60,000 bases of DNA from Phoronis australis. Taxonomy: Eukaryota; Phoronida; Phoronidae. Position 1 is the first letter of the stretch. Every line of letters begins with the position of its first letter. The DNA lies in assembly GCA_002633005.1 (NCBI GenBank), contig NMRA01000205.1:547273-607272 (forward strand), in the 5' to 3' direction. Of this stretch, positions 12,801 through 27,800 are shown one piece after another. The translations under genes and the position numbers were made by a program. The notes under the pieces were generated by a model. It saw nothing but the letters and a program-made list of their open reading frames with translations. It made no database searches and was not told the origin of the DNA.

Positions 12801-15800
12801 TTTTTAGGAAACATTGGGATGGTAATGAATGTTTCTTAAAAAGAATATACTGGTAGACAGGCTTGCTAGAGTTTCAACTGGGTAGCAGTAAATATTTTAA
12901 CTTTTACAAGTCCTCCATTTTGTAACTGAGAGCATTTAGCTTACGAATTAGTTTCATGTTTTAATACTATTAGCTATCCATTAAGGTAAAACCGTTTAAG
13001 AAGAAAAAACTAACAGAAGGAAATAGCTATACCATGTTTGATGATGCAAGAAAAATGATTCACAAAAAAATATAAATTATTTCCAAGTTTGAGAAAAGGA
13101 AAACACTAGGTGTTGTCTAATTTATGATGTACTGCACTCATCTGGATAATCATTCAGGGCCCTTAAATTGGTAAATTCAGAATTCAGAGATTGGTCATTG
13201 GGTGGAGCATGGGCACTTAAAAACAAAGTATTTGATTTGTATTCGTTTGGGGAGCAAACATTACTGTGAGACAGGTATCTACAAAGACACTGTCAGTTTA
13301 AAAGAAGTCTCAATTGTATAAATTGGGGTTGGGCAACTGAATGTGGGCGTTCAAAAGTAAAAAATTGGAAATTTTGTTGGTGAGCGTTAAGTCTTACATA
13401 GGCATAAACCCCGCTGTTAATTTACGTTTTTCTCAACTTGTGTTTAGGAATGTTAGTTTAGTTCATAATCTGGCAGAAGAGTAGAATTTTGGTTTTTCGA
13501 ATTTCTCAGTAAATAAATTTTCAAATCCAAATTCTTTTAATTGCTGAGCATAGACTATTGTATTACACAGTTTGCACATCTCCCAGGGGTGGTCAGCATT
13601 TGATAAATGCCAATTTTCGCAATTATTTTTCTCACAAATTGAAATTGGTGTTGCCACAATTAAGAAAGCCACATTATTTGGGTTCAGCGAAGTATGATTG
13701 ATGCCAATGAACAGTGGCTGACAAAGGCATTCTTGAGTGACTTTCCTCCAAGACATGGCAGGTGACTCGACATATCAATCATTTCCTGCTCTCATTGAGT
13801 TATGACACTTCTTGTAAATATTACTATCAGCAGCCTTGGCTGGGCCGGCTTGTAAGTGGTGGGATTCATAGCAAAATCTACTTCACTTTCAATTTCGGTC
13901 AAAGGTGTTGAGAACTCGAAAACGCTTTTTGAAGTGGGGTAAACATACTGTTGTCCAAGCACTCTTTTTATGTTTTTGTTTCTATTGAAACCTTCATTTA
14001 TCGGTCTGCTGGGCATAAAGCCTTAAATGCAGTACCTCTTGTTAAAACTGCTTTTAATATTTCATAGCCCGCTTTTATTAGGCATTTAATAGTCTACAGA
14101 AGTGGAGATTTTATTAGCCCTAGCCCGTTGAGAATATTGTGTAAGGCTCCTAATGAAATTTTGATAAATTCAATCAGACCCTGTGAATTCCCTACTGTCA
14201 ATGGCAATTTGAGGGCTACTTGTACATAGTTCTTTTCTAGTTTAATGCTGGTCCTTGGTGACTGTACAGTAGCTAAATGGTTTCCGCTGTATTGTTTGCC
14301 CATCTCTCGTTTGCGTTTCAAATATTTAATGTTGGGTTGACTAAGTTTGTCCGTTGATTCGGGCATGGCGGCCTCGCGCTAATTGGTTTTAAAACTAACG
14401 AGGAAAAGTGCTAGGGAGCTTTAACACGTGGAACATGAATGTTTACACTGTAAGTACAATGGTTATGTGAACGAGCTCGTTGCTGGTTTTCTGTAACTTT
14501 TACTAAAACATTTCACTTTTCGTTGAGAGTGTTAGGCTCTGTTTTCTGTGCAGAAGAAAAAGCGGTGCAATGAGGCCATCCAGTTTGTTCCACTGCGGAG
14601 GTGGTGTCAAGGATGCAGGTCTCTCAGTTTCAACTCTTTGCCCAAGTGATCTGTTGTTTTGGTACAGTTTAATTTTAGGGGGTTTATGGTTAAACTTAGA
14701 CGACTGAGATATTTTCTAGTCTTTGGGAGTGTCTTGGAACTTGATTTGTGTTACAAATATTCAGTCTAAAGCTTTCAACTTAAGCCGTTTCCCTTTTGAG
14801 GATAAATATTAAGTACCCAACCATTATCATGTTTCTGTAGCGTGTGTTTGGTCCCTACCGATGTGAAAATTTCAAAAGTTGACTCTTCAGTCTGGTTGTG
14901 ATGTCAAAAGCAGTGGGCGGCTCGGCATTCACATGGTGGCGCTAGTGAGGCAAGGGTCTCACCTGTATAAACGCATACATTCAGGTTATCGTGTTGAACC
15001 CTTTAGCTCACCATCATCCAGCCGTCCATTGGTACAATAAAATCTCACCAATTGAGAATACAATATGGTGCATTAGTGAAATGTTAATTTCTCATTTTTT
15101 CATTAACGATATACAGTACCAAAATAGTGCCTTGCCTACTTCTGTACAATTGCTGCCTGCAGGCAATATATTGTATGTACAATTGTGAGCATTCATGGCA
15201 ATGTTAAAAGCACTTGAAAAATGAATAAAATACAATTTGGGAATTTTATTTTCTAATACTGGTGAGTTTTTACCGTGTAATTGAAGGAGCGCCGGTTGAG
15301 TGATGTCTTCAATACCTTGGTGTAAAATGTAAGGATCTGAACCCAGGGCTATGATGTAGAGAAACCTCTAATTTTGTTGAAGATGTCGGCGGTGACATCA
15401 TTCCACAAATACTGAACGATGCGCAATAATGAGATGACTGTTTCCCACACGTTCTTTAACTGAACCCTTGCCTTAATTAAGCCTGCTGCACACTATGTAG
15501 TGCAAGTCAGAGTTAGTCACAAAGCACGGTGCACCACACAGCGCGCGACTCATCTCAGCACTTAGGTTGAGATGGTATGACTCGCCATGTGGTGTGCTAC
15601 AGTGTATGTTGGCTTGTTGTGTACGTGATGGTCATGAAGGTGGTGCTACATTAGTGTACGTACGTACTAAACTGCGTACAAATGTATGCACACACTTATG
15701 CATTTTTATTACCCCTATGTATTCTAGTATGATGTTGAGCTTCTCATACTTGAGCACAAAGTTAATTGTCTGCCATCAAAGTAAGTGATTGTTTTGTCTG

Positions 15801-18800
15801 CGTTTTGACTGTTGGCAAACATTTGGATTTTTTTGGTACCTGTTGATATCGCTATATAATTTCACCGGTGTATACCTATTTGCTTTGCCTTTTGTTTAAA
15901 GTGGAAACACTAGCTTGGGGTTCTAGAGCTGAAAATTGCTGTAGTTTTCAAATTCTACATTGAGGTCTTATTGGTTTCTGTTCAAGTGTGTTTATTGGTG
16001 GGTTCAGTGCGGTGCTGTTGGTATCGACATCGCCAATGCACCATTTCTTTCAATTTACCATGTTCTTTGTTTGGGAAAGCGTATCTTGGTACCAAAATCT
16101 GTCTTTGTGGCGAGACTTTTGAATTGTGAATTTGATGAAGTATTCATTTCTTACTGGACTTGTTCCAAAGTATACCACTAGAACCTCATTTGTATTCACC
16201 TTAGGAACTTCATTTTAAAATCAAGTTGTTATTGAAAAATGGCTTTGTTGAAGTTATGGGGGAACACCGAAATCGTTTGAAAAAATTACAAGCTTGGCTT
16301 CTAAATTTTGTTAATTTTCGATGAGAAGAAATCGCATCAACTTTCTTGAATACATGTTGTCATTGAAAAGCTTGGCATTTTTAAATTCATCATACCAGGC
16401 AGTTTCCACGACGTTTCTGTAACTTTATTAAGTCTTGTGGTGCATTTGAAAGGACTCATTCTCTTATCAATACCTCAATTTCACCAGTTCTTTTTTCAAG
16501 ACAACACTTATCTTTATCAAAATTGGGAAATCCTAGTGAGCGATTGTTAAATGGTGAGCTTTGAATCTCAACAGCTTCTTCGCAGGATCTATACTGTGGA
16601 AATTGGTCTGTTTATAATACATTATGTCTTACAAGTTGAAATTCATTTTGTCGACTTCGTCTACAAAATAGCACGTAAGAAATTTCCGGATAGTTGTTAG
16701 CATAGTTTGCATAGCAAAGCTGTCATCTAATGAACTGTGACAAAATTTTACACACTTGTTCCAATGTTGGATACCTTTTACAAAAGGCGAGAATGTTTTC
16801 CGCCCTCAGTGCCATCACAGTGCCTTTCAAATCAGCAGCGTTGCTTATGGTGATCATTGCATTGTAGTAAAATCTCACCAATTTGGACAAAAAATAATCG
16901 CCAAAGTGGATTGTTTATCATTTTTCAAAGGCCTCTATCGTCATTGTGAATGCCCATTGGTTCTCAAAACATCGTCCAGTGGCAGCTATGATTTAAAACT
17001 TGGACTGATAAAGCCTTTATTTTATGCTGCTTACCGTTAATCAAAAAATGAAGAAATAAAATTTCCAATTGTCTACGAAAAATTTCAATCATCCGCCATG
17101 TTGTCTTCTAACTTGGTGAGATTTTACCATGTGTCTGTGTGTTATATAACTCTGAAATTATAGGGGTGGACTGATCACCAGCATATTAACAGCCAGGATA
17201 GTTATACCTGTCATTACATATGCACTGTTAGTGCCAGAGGCAGAGCTTTGTAAATTAGGCATGTGGTCTAATTAGCAGGCTTAAAATTCAAATATAGCTC
17301 ATGATGCCTTGAGTTTCATTCATGCCAATTCCCTGTACGTCTACAAGCACACATTTTTAGACTTGCCAAGAATGCCAGTATTGTCGTCATTGTGACAACC
17401 ATGGAAAAACAGGTTTCATTATACGTTATTATTACACTTATCTGTCATTCCATAAACAAAAAAATCTGGCTTTTCAAGTAAAGTCAGAATTTTTTGTTTG
17501 TTTTTTCAAACACACTTTGTGTTTGAATGCTTCTAAGGAGACCATTGGTGCCATGTAACTAGTCTATGGCAGATGTTGGGCGCCCCTTTTCAGGCATGAA
17601 ACAGAGCCGCGTGCCATAGTGGTGGAGTCCCCTCCAGATATCCAAGAACTGCCATGAGTGGGCTACATGGAGCTTCAGACACAGTATTTCTTCACTTAGG
17701 GATAGCAAGTGAAGTTCTCAACATGTGGAAAAGAAAATGGAAGCAGCCAGGCGAAATACTGCACATTAGAAAATGAGTGTTATTTGTTTCATATTACTGC
17801 CAACTGTATGTGACTGAAGATACCAGGGGTCTGTTTGATGAAAAGTGGCTTGATGCTTGGTTACGTGACATAAATGTTATCATTGCCACTGACCAAAATG
17901 ATGGCGAGCAGTCCACGAAGGAATCATTTTTGTCAGCAGTTAGTTAGCTTCCTCACCACATGAGCCGCTTTTAAGCGAAACTCGATTTCAATACCCGTTC
18001 CTTCTCTGCCAGCGTGATGATAAAACAAAGCTCTGTTATCCCTGCGCATGTGTGTCTGTTGACGTTACTAGTGTTTTTGCTGTTAATGAAAATGCTAGTG
18101 AAAACGCTAGAGTTTTAGGCAGCACGTCATCTTGGACAAATTTTGCCATACACTTGCATTTCACAATTACTATAGGTATAGGTAAATATGAGCACATTGC
18201 TGTCAAGAAGTAATTTATAGAAAATATCTTGGTAACTTAGCACTTAATATGTATGTTTTCAGAGAATGCACTTTTGTTCAAGTGCGATTTCATTATTTTC
18301 AGAAATACTTGTGTTTGGCACAAGACCAAATTTTCGAAAGTCGTTAGTCACTTTTCATGAAAACAAACTCCAGGAGGAAAATTATTCGCAGTATGGTGAA
18401 CGGTCAACAAATCAGAGCCGATGACATCTAAGTGAATGTTATCACCTTTGTGTTGGTCGTGTCGGAGCTCAATTGGTCTAATTATGTCAGACTTGCGGGG
18501 GAACGTCATCATTCATTTTTGATGTCACTTAATGCGATTTATATCATAATGGATGCCCCGACAGTTTTAATATCCATCCGAAATGGCACACTAATTGCAT
18601 ATTGAAATTTCGATTAAATCACCGCTGTATTATAGTATAGCTGCTCCATTTATCACCTTCCAATTTCATTTGTCGAATCCTATTTTCAGTTCAAGGAAAT
18701 CCTTGAGCTAGTGAGTGCGTCGTGTTTTCCTTTCTTCGGAACTGCTACGCTGTTTTTCATGTCGTACAACGAATGAAGTTACGGCAATCCTGCACTCATT

Positions 18801-21800
18801 TCGCACAAAAATGATTATCAAAGTTGATTTTTTTCAAAGGCTGGTTGTCTTGGTGCAAACACTGTTTTATGACATCTACACAGTACAACCCATGCTAGTG
18901 TTCACCTACAGTATTTTAATCGTTATTTCTTTGAAGAAGTTTGGCGAAGTCATATTTCAATCAACGGCCATATTTTGCGCTATATAGGTGAACAATTATG
19001 CAGAGTAACTTATTCTGAACGGAAGGTTTAGAATGTGTTTTTCCTCGTAGAACTGTGAAATTTTAATTTCATTTTCGTGTCTTGAAAGATAAGCAGTGCT
19101 GAATTAGTGTTTTTATTGTCATTTTGAAGTTCTGTCACAAAACTACGATCATATATTCTTTTGAAAAAATGCGGACATTCAGTGTCAGGAGTCTTAGTAG
19201 AAATTGCGAGTTTGTGACGGAGGAAATTTCGTAGGAAAGTGTTGCTATCTTCAGTATCCAGTTCACTGTTCACTATTCTGTGCACAGCAGCAACGGCTTC
19301 TCTTCACCTGTCTTCATTTCATCTTGTTTACTCACACCGTTTTCCCAGGTACTCTTTGACTAGTATTGTCTACCCTTGTTGATGGATTACCAGTGTTTAG
19401 ACTCACCAGTGCTGCCTCACAATAGGTGGGTAAACAGCTGGCGGTTCAGGTTTCACTTGGTAAATTGTTTTTTTTCGCCATGACATCAATATTCTATTCA
19501 TTATCTGTCTGGGTAATGGCTCACAATGACAAATCAGCTGTGCTCCGTACGTCCGAGGACGTAGGTAAATTTCTATGTAATCGTTGTTTTTATTATTTGC
19601 CCAGTTTTAGTTTACTTGAACTGACACTGAACATCGGCATTTTAGATATTTTATCTGGGTGGTATAGTTTAAAAGAAAAAAATGACTATAGAATCGGGAT
19701 TTACAATATTTGATTATGTACAAGAGTACATTTTTTATTTGCACAACTGGTTTCTATTCACAGTTGCACCGACTTTGTTCTTTCGTTGAAGATGTAGAAT
19801 TTTGATTAAATTTAGGTTAGCAAAGTTAAATCAATGATTTTTGTATGTAATTGGCGTGTATTGGATTTGAATAAATACAATTGATTGTTAAAACCGGAAT
19901 ATTTGACGAAATAAACTTGCAGTAGGACGTGACAAAGTGTGAACCACGATGGTACTTTTTAATGATTCAAATTTGATTGAACACCTTACTGTTGGCGTTT
20001 TTCAACACTTTGCCTTTACTGTTGTCATCTTTTGCGTTGTGCGACAGTGGCTAATTGTAATTTTTGGAAATTCCATCCTAGTAATATATTCTTTTGTACG
20101 ATGAACATTCATCTAATTGCTATTGTGGTCTCTCACAATTCCTGTTCATGGCTATTCTGTCACTTTTGTTACTTGGTCCAGACCAACAGCTTATAACTAT
20201 AAATTAAAGTAATCAATATTGCCGTGTGCATCAAATTTAATCTTTTTAAGATCATCTTCAACTCATTTGTAATAAAGTGTGAACGACCGCTTATCCAACA
20301 CAAGCGCTACTTCAGGAAGGCGCTCTAAACTCAGACTAAGGATGAATGTATCGGGTCGTTCACCCTGACTGGGTGCAGTATGGTCCACAAGTTGGTTTGA
20401 CTTGTCACCGCGTGGAGTTAAGTCTAGTTTAAAAATGTATGCGAATTGGGCTTAACTTTCAGTGTCCCTAGTTTTAAAATTTACCTCATACTGAAAAGTT
20501 TTTGTTGTAATGTAAATAATTAGATCTCAGAGAAATGTACTGAAGATTCATTGTTCAGGGCTGAAATTGTCAAAATTTATTATATTCCAGTTTTCTAAGA
20601 ACGCATATGCTCTCGTGTTAGTGCAAACATTATTGCTGAAATTGTCATTTTCCATTTCTCAATTGTTGTAAGATCTCAAAAGTCGGCCATATGCTGCGTC
20701 ATACATTTGTTGCTGTGTAGACTCTTGTATTAGAAAAAAGCTGCATTGGTTCCAGGCTGTGCATTGTAGGTCACTTGTGTCTCTCCTATGGGGCATTTTT
20801 TGCCTTTGCCTCGATATCTACCAAGTTCCCCAATGGATGTCCATTAAATTTAGCAAATAAATTTTTCTAGCAGCACTTGTCCTCTTTCGTCTGGATTTTA
20901 TGTATGACGTGCCTCCTATTACTGTCTTTTTATTATTTTTTGTCTGTTCTTTTGTCCTACCGCCTCATTACTAGAAAAGATCACCATGGAAGGTGGCAGG
21001 TGTGTTCCCACATAAGAAAGCATAGCAAACATCGATTTTCTGACAAGTTCAACTACTGTGGTGCCCCCTTTGGGCAGTTTAGTTTCATATTACTATTATG
21101 AAATTTAACAGATGTGATCAAATTGAGGAGTAAACTATTTTAAAAGTTGTACTACCATTACTCCCTCTAGTGGGAAGGTTAAAAAAATAACAATCATCCC
21201 TTGTACCTGCACTGTATGTGATGTACTCGATGGGCGCATAACCACTCCTTACTTTGCTCTTGTACTTAAATACATGAGCGGAGTAGTTTTTGTACGCTAA
21301 GCAAGCAAGGCTGTTCTGGTTATATTTGTGTCTTCAGTGGAATTCCTCTGCCTTTGATTGCAAACAAAACTAGCTGTTTTACACATTTGAATTTGGTGTG
21401 CCTACAAAGTACATATTGTTACCGATTCTCTGGATGTTTTATACCAACTTAAAGCCACTTAAAGCCACAGTTCACTCCATTTAGCTAGCTAAAAACAATA
21501 ATCAAAATAGGCTCTTCACTCTCATCAAATCAATCTTAGAATGTTTCTTACTGTGATCGGATTCTATTTCTGTTACCAACACGAATATCAAAACAATCGG
21601 AGACTGAAGGAATAAAGATTTTGTTTGGGTTAGCCAACTCAAAAAATGCAAATTAGAAAAAGTGTCTGTAGGCATTGCCTGTGACTTGAGCTGGCAACGA
21701 AGATGGAATCCTTTGAGAGTAAGGAATACTATGAGACCGATTTTATGAGTGTAAACTTTATAGGTCTAGTTTGATTTTTGTTTTTAGCCAGCTGAACAAG

Positions 21801-24800
21801 TGGACACGCAGCAGGTTTAACTCCAGTACTACAGGAATACCAATGCAAACAGCACAGCTGGTTGAACCTCTCGCACCCGCTCTAGAAGTTAACACAGTTT
21901 GATATGTGAATGATCGAAGTTATCACACGATGGCACTCTGAAACATTAGACAGACACCGCTTTTAAATTTTAAGTAGTTGTGTATACGAACGGTTGAAAA
22001 ATGAAATGAAGTGCTTGTATAACTATGAATATTTGAAAAAATCAAATTTCACCATGACGTGCCGTTATTGACAGTGACACCAGGTGATAACTCCAATGTC
22101 ACCAAGGCTAGTATTTCGTACCACATCGAAGCATTGACGCTCCGCTACTTAACCCAAGCGCGCGTTTAACTTCGATCCACGTTCAAAGTTAACCGTTCAT
22201 GTCACTTGACACTCCCTAAAACATCGATGCCTCGACGTTGGTATGAAAGTTCCTTCAATGGTATTGATACTTACTTACCTGTGTTGTGTTCGTTATTTCC
22301 AGATGCATAACCCTGTCCAGATGAAGCCAGCCGACCAAGAAAAAAGGAGTGGTATGTATTTACACACCTCAGCGTCATTGGGGGCCTCGTCAAGGGTTTA
22401 GATGCCCTGTTCTACAAACGCAAATTGTCAAGATTTGCCACAAATTTTGGAATCATGAAGGTTGATGGAATTTTGCAAGTTTGTGGTTTTGAATTTGTGT
22501 TGCTGCAGGAAGTATCTGCGATACAAGTATAGCGATGTTTCAAATATTCACGGAATTTGGTTCAAATTGCCCAAAAATTGTCAAGATCTAATTAACAATT
22601 TTAATACTGTACAAATGCTAGGAATCTGGTAAGAACATGCTGAATACATAATACGAATCGGGTACGATTTGACTATTCTTGACAGTTCTTGGTATTTTCA
22701 GTGAAGACATGTCTCGGCTTGCATTTTATAATTTGTGACAGATTCTTGTCATCTCAAGAATTCATGAATTGTCCCTCCGTCTGGACCAGTGAACTAGTCA
22801 AGCAGGTTGAAATGGCAGTGAACGCGAGTTTCACATGGTAACCAGTCTAGAAATGCTCACGTGTACACGCGTTTGAAGCTTCTAGGTTGAAGTTTGAACG
22901 AAATGTATTAGTTTATCAATCTCCAGCTGCATTGATTAAGCTTGCCATTTCTGTGTTCAGCTGTGGGCTGGAGTACACTTAATGCGGAGTATACAATACT
23001 TAAAATGCTGGAGCTAGCATTTGATTTAATGGAACCGTTCCTTAACAAAAATAAAAGATACTTGACATTTTGTAGGCTGACGTAGGTTTTAACAATTTTA
23101 ATGTCCAGGAATGAGTTAAAGCCGAATGGTATAGTGATTAACACAAAATAAAATTCTATTCATTAGAAGTTTGGCTTAATATTAATAAGTTAATAATCGA
23201 AGGAAAATGAATTAGCTGTTGGGAAGGGAAATTTGTTACAAAATCAGCACAACAATCAGTGCCGCTGTTATTTTAGACATTTGCCATATTGATTTATATG
23301 TGGAGTTCAATGCTTTCATAAAACATGCTTTGAAAATGGCAGTTGACTCAGCTGTGTCCATCGTGAGTACAAGATTTGCCAGTCTGTCATTGGACGTAAT
23401 TAAAGCTGTTTAGTGTATACGGTGTAGAGAGAGCACATGTGCCTTAAATTGCTGAATTTTGTTGTTGTTGTTATTGTTGGTGTTGCTGCTGCTGTTCCTG
23501 GTGCTGTTCTTGCTGTAGTTATGGAGTTGTGCAGTTGTTGGCGGAAGGTCCATTTGTTGGCCGATTGTAGATGTCTCACAATCACCTCAGGTACTAGTTG
23601 TATTGTATGGAAAACTGAGGCTGGGCTTGGCTGCTAGCAAACAGTGGCAGGTGACTAATGCCTGATGCAAGTCGAAAACCCGACATTTCTTCCCTGAATG
23701 CATTTTGTGAAGTCGTTTACTTTTAGACATGTCTGCCACTAAGTGCTCGGTTTAATAATGCCATAATGTTTAATTTCGATACTTACTATAAAATTATACC
23801 TTCTTTCAGTTCAGCAATGGCTTTGGGGTTTAGGTCATAAAATACATTAAAAATGGCTGTAAAGCTGTGAACCTCTGAACACTTCTATGGCGTGACATTT
23901 GTCTTCGATTGTAGCTCTAGTGTGTTGGACGTAGACAGACGTGAAGTCGCATTTCAATTGGAATTAAAAATTCTTGCCTCAACAGCCTGAAGTTGTTTAA
24001 ACCAGTTTTGGCCTATAGCATGATTTCACTGGACTATCTTTGTGCTGTAACATTACCTATGTCTACCTCTTTCTACGGTTGCGATTTTTTCCTTCCAGAC
24101 ATGCACTTCATTGGACAGTATTAGCCAGTTTCTGTACACTGATGGATTTTTTCAACGTGTTCTTGATGAAAAAATTTGATTGTGATTCCTAGATAATGCT
24201 GATGAATACTTTGCTTTACTATCTAAATTTTGTTTTTTATTATTACTTGTTTTGCACGCTTCTTGAGAGGTATGTCAGGTGAACAGTCCTGCAAGGAGAG
24301 ATGATGCAATGCAAAGAAATTGCGTATCAAAATGTAAAGTAAATTCTATGCATCCTTTAGACGTGTTTCTTTTTTGTTTTTTTTAATGAGTGATAAAAGA
24401 GAAACGCCTATATAACAGTTAATAAGATATTCATCAAGACTTAATTACATACATATATGTCATTTCCAAAAACACGTCTAATGATTTTTCAACCATGTCT
24501 GATGATTGTCAACGACACTACTGGCGAGTCATCGCCACTAGCCACATTTATTTAGAACTTGTAACTTCAATACCGCAAGTTCGAAAGTGCTTCGACTAAT
24601 ATCGCCGAAAAGCACGCCTGTAAATTTCGCCAGTCCACTTTGCCATCATTAAAATGTGATTACGTGTAATTACCACCTCGTTAATTACCTCTTTGACTTG
24701 TACATAATGATGTGTTCATTACAGTGTAATCTTGGATCATTTTTCAATATTGGCCAACCTCCTGCCTGTCCATGTAATTTTGATTGATGACGAGGATATT

Positions 24801-27800
24801 AAAATAACTGATTGAAAATGGTAGCATGGTATCTCTGACATTCTTTTGGGTGTCATGTTCAGCCGGTTCACAAGTCGGATGAGCGGACGGGTTTCTATCA
24901 GTCCATTTTCTTGACTAGTAGAGTGAAAGTGAAATAGTGCTTACCACGTTGCTCGTTCTAGGCTTCGTGTACCTTTTAAAAGGTCACGTACGGTTTAGCT
25001 TCACTGGCAAAAGGTCATGTGGTCTGTCCTTGTCTGTCATACTAAATTGATATTGCGAACATTTTTATGGAGATTCGTTCACTACAGACACTTTGGAGGC
25101 TCTGGCATATTTATCTTTGTTCAAAATTCAGTGCTCAAAACATCTATGCTGCAAATCATTGAGAACACAGTTNACAGCCTGAAGTTGTTTGAACCAGTTT
25201 TGGCCTATAGCATGATTTCACTGGACTATCTTTGTGCTGTAACATTACCTATGTCTACCTCTTTCTACGGTTGGGATTTTTTCCTTCCAGACATGCACTT
25301 CATTGGACAGTATTAGCCAGTTGCTGTACATTGATGGATTTTTTCAACATGTTCTTGATGAAGAAATTTGATTGTGATTCCTAAATAACGCTGATGAATA
25401 CTTTGTTTTACTATCTAAATTTTGGTTTTTATTACTTGGCGAAATAAATTTCGCCAAGTATGTTGCTCTTCCACTAAGTTTTTTTTTGGCTTGTTCGCAC
25501 GATACAGGTCGCAATTTTCGTCCGATCATCACGAAATTTACACATAACACGTACTTCCGGAAGTACTGGAAGCCTATTGTTTTTCGTCAAAATCTGATCC
25601 AAGATGGCGGCTGTGGCGACCGTTTTGTTTTCATTTAAAGGTTCAAATGCTTCTGGAAGCTACAATTTTTTGCGTAAAAGGCTAAGAATCGGCACAGTAA
25701 ATGGACCGGAAGTTTGCTACAACTATACCGGAAATTGTTTACTTCCAGTTGAAGATGGCGGGATTATCGGCAATCGTGCATGCGCACCTCGATTTTGGCC
25801 TAAAAACGTTTTCTCCTGTAGAGGGTGCATTATAAGACCAATTCCTTCGAATTTTTACAGGTATTAGTTTCTTATGACATGCTATTATACAAAGCCTAAA
25901 ATAAAAACCGGAAGTTGCTTTCAATATGGCGGATCTGGCGCATGTTGACCCATTTTCAGTCGTGCGGGAGTGCGATTTTAAACAGGAAGAGAAAAAGACG
26001 TGATTTTTTGCATGTGGATTCTTTGAAGTATATTCTTTCAAATGGCCTGTAACAAATTTTTTCTCAGACATACCGTTTTCGAGTTATTTGACTTTGAATT
26101 TCTCAAAAAAAACCGCAAAATTTCATTTTTTTCGAAAAATTTACGGAATTAGGCGATACCATCAGTTTAGATAGTTTTGAACGGGCTTTCAGAAGATGTT
26201 TTCCATTTTTCGCTAGGACATCTACATTTCGAGTTATTTGAGATTTTCTGATAACGCTGTTCCTTTGTTGAGTGCTATGGCTGCATTGATGTTGGTTTAT
26301 GTTCTATTGAACTAGACTGTAGACTATTTCTTATTGATTTATGACATCTAAGTTCGTGATATGAATGCTGTGATGTTGTTCATCATCGCCACCACCATCA
26401 TCATCTTCGTCATCATCTCCGTCGTTGTCTTTTCCGTTAATTTCGCCAAGTGTCGCTCAAGACTGTAGCCTTTTTCTTACTGATTTCGGACTTCTACGTT
26501 CGTCATGTGTATGTTATTATTACTTATTTTGTTCATCCTCGCTTCCATCATCGTCATATTCGTCATCTTCGTCATCATCTTTATCGTCATCTTTTTGGTT
26601 AATTTTGCCAAGTTTTGCTCCTCGGAGCGCTTTCATTATTACTCGTTTTGCACGCTTCTTGAGAGATATGTCAGGTGAACAGTCTTGCGAGGGGAGATGA
26701 TGCAATGCGAAGAAATTGTGTATCAAAGTGTAAAGGAAATTCTATGCATTCTTTAGATGTGTTTCTTTTGTTTTTTATGAGTGATAAAAGAGAAACACCT
26801 ATAGAACAGTTAATAAGATATTCATCAAGACTTAATTACATACATATATGTCATTTCCAAAAACACATCTAATAATTTTTCAACCATATCTGATGATTGT
26901 CAGTGACACTTCTGGCAAGTCATCGCCACTAGCCACATTTATTTAGAACTTGTAACTTCAATGCGGCAAGTTCGAAAGTGCTTCGACTAATATCGCCGAA
27001 AAGCACGCCTGTAAATTCGCCAGTCCACTTTGCCATCATTAAAATGTGATTACGTGTAATTACCACCTCGTTAATTACCTCTTTGACTTGTACATAATGA
27101 TGTGTTCATTACAGTGTAATCTTGGATCATTTTTCAATATTGGCCAACCTCCTGCCTGTCCATGTAATTTTGATTGATGACGAGGATATTAAAATAACTG
27201 ATTGAAAATGGTAGCATGGTATCTCTGACATTCTTTTGGGTGTCATGTTCAGCCGGTTCACAAGTCGGATGAGCGGACGGGTTTCTATCAGTCCATTTTC
27301 TTGACTAGTAGAGTGAAAGTGAAATAGTGCTTACCACGTTGCTCGTTCTAGGCTTCGTGTACCTTTTAAAAGGTCACGTACGGTTTAGCTTCACTGGCAA
27401 AAGGTCATGTGGTCTGTCCTTGTCTGTCATACTAAATTGATATTGCGAACATTTTTATGGAGATTCGTTCACTACAGACACTTTGGAGGCTCTGGCATAT
27501 TTATCTTTGTTCAAAATTCAGTGCTCAAAACATCTATGCTGCAAATCATTGAGAACACAGTTCTACTGGACTCCGTCATTTGAACTTGTCATTTCAACTC
27601 AAATCTCCAGTGCTAAAACATCTACACTGCAGATTGTTGGTGGGCGTTTGCACTTTCCCTCCTGAACTCCCACTCCATGGAATAGTTTTATTGAAATGTT
27701 TTGTTAATGACACATTAACTTGGGCATTCCCTCCGTGGGACCTGTTTCATGGTAGTGAATTAAATTTGTTTCCAATTCCTAATTGATGAAAAAGGCTTAA

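Larger units (their letters stand above)
9856..22302 (+). other. CELF intron, 12.4 kb
   Basis: No CELF exon is visible here. The intron holds two members of a TAAAATCTCACC-ended MITE family (15036-15274, 16866-17128), a larger member of a second MITE family (17826-18371) and an odd stretch open on both strands (11308-11968). A short dispersed repeat ends about 60 bp before the next exon. The remaining sequence is AT-rich without a feature I can support. Confidence 0.7.
25174..27562. repeat. Allelic copy B, right of the N at 25173
   Basis: The second copy of 23982-25172. It is 2389 bp because it carries an insertion of roughly 1.2 kb near 25437-26643 that the other copy lacks. Outside the insertion the two copies differ by isolated substitutions and small indels. 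Confidence 0.85.

Noticed and set aside
26425-26726. Ser-rich and Asp-rich frames in the 25437-26643 region
   Set aside because: They are translations of the CAT/GTC microsatellite within the inserted element.
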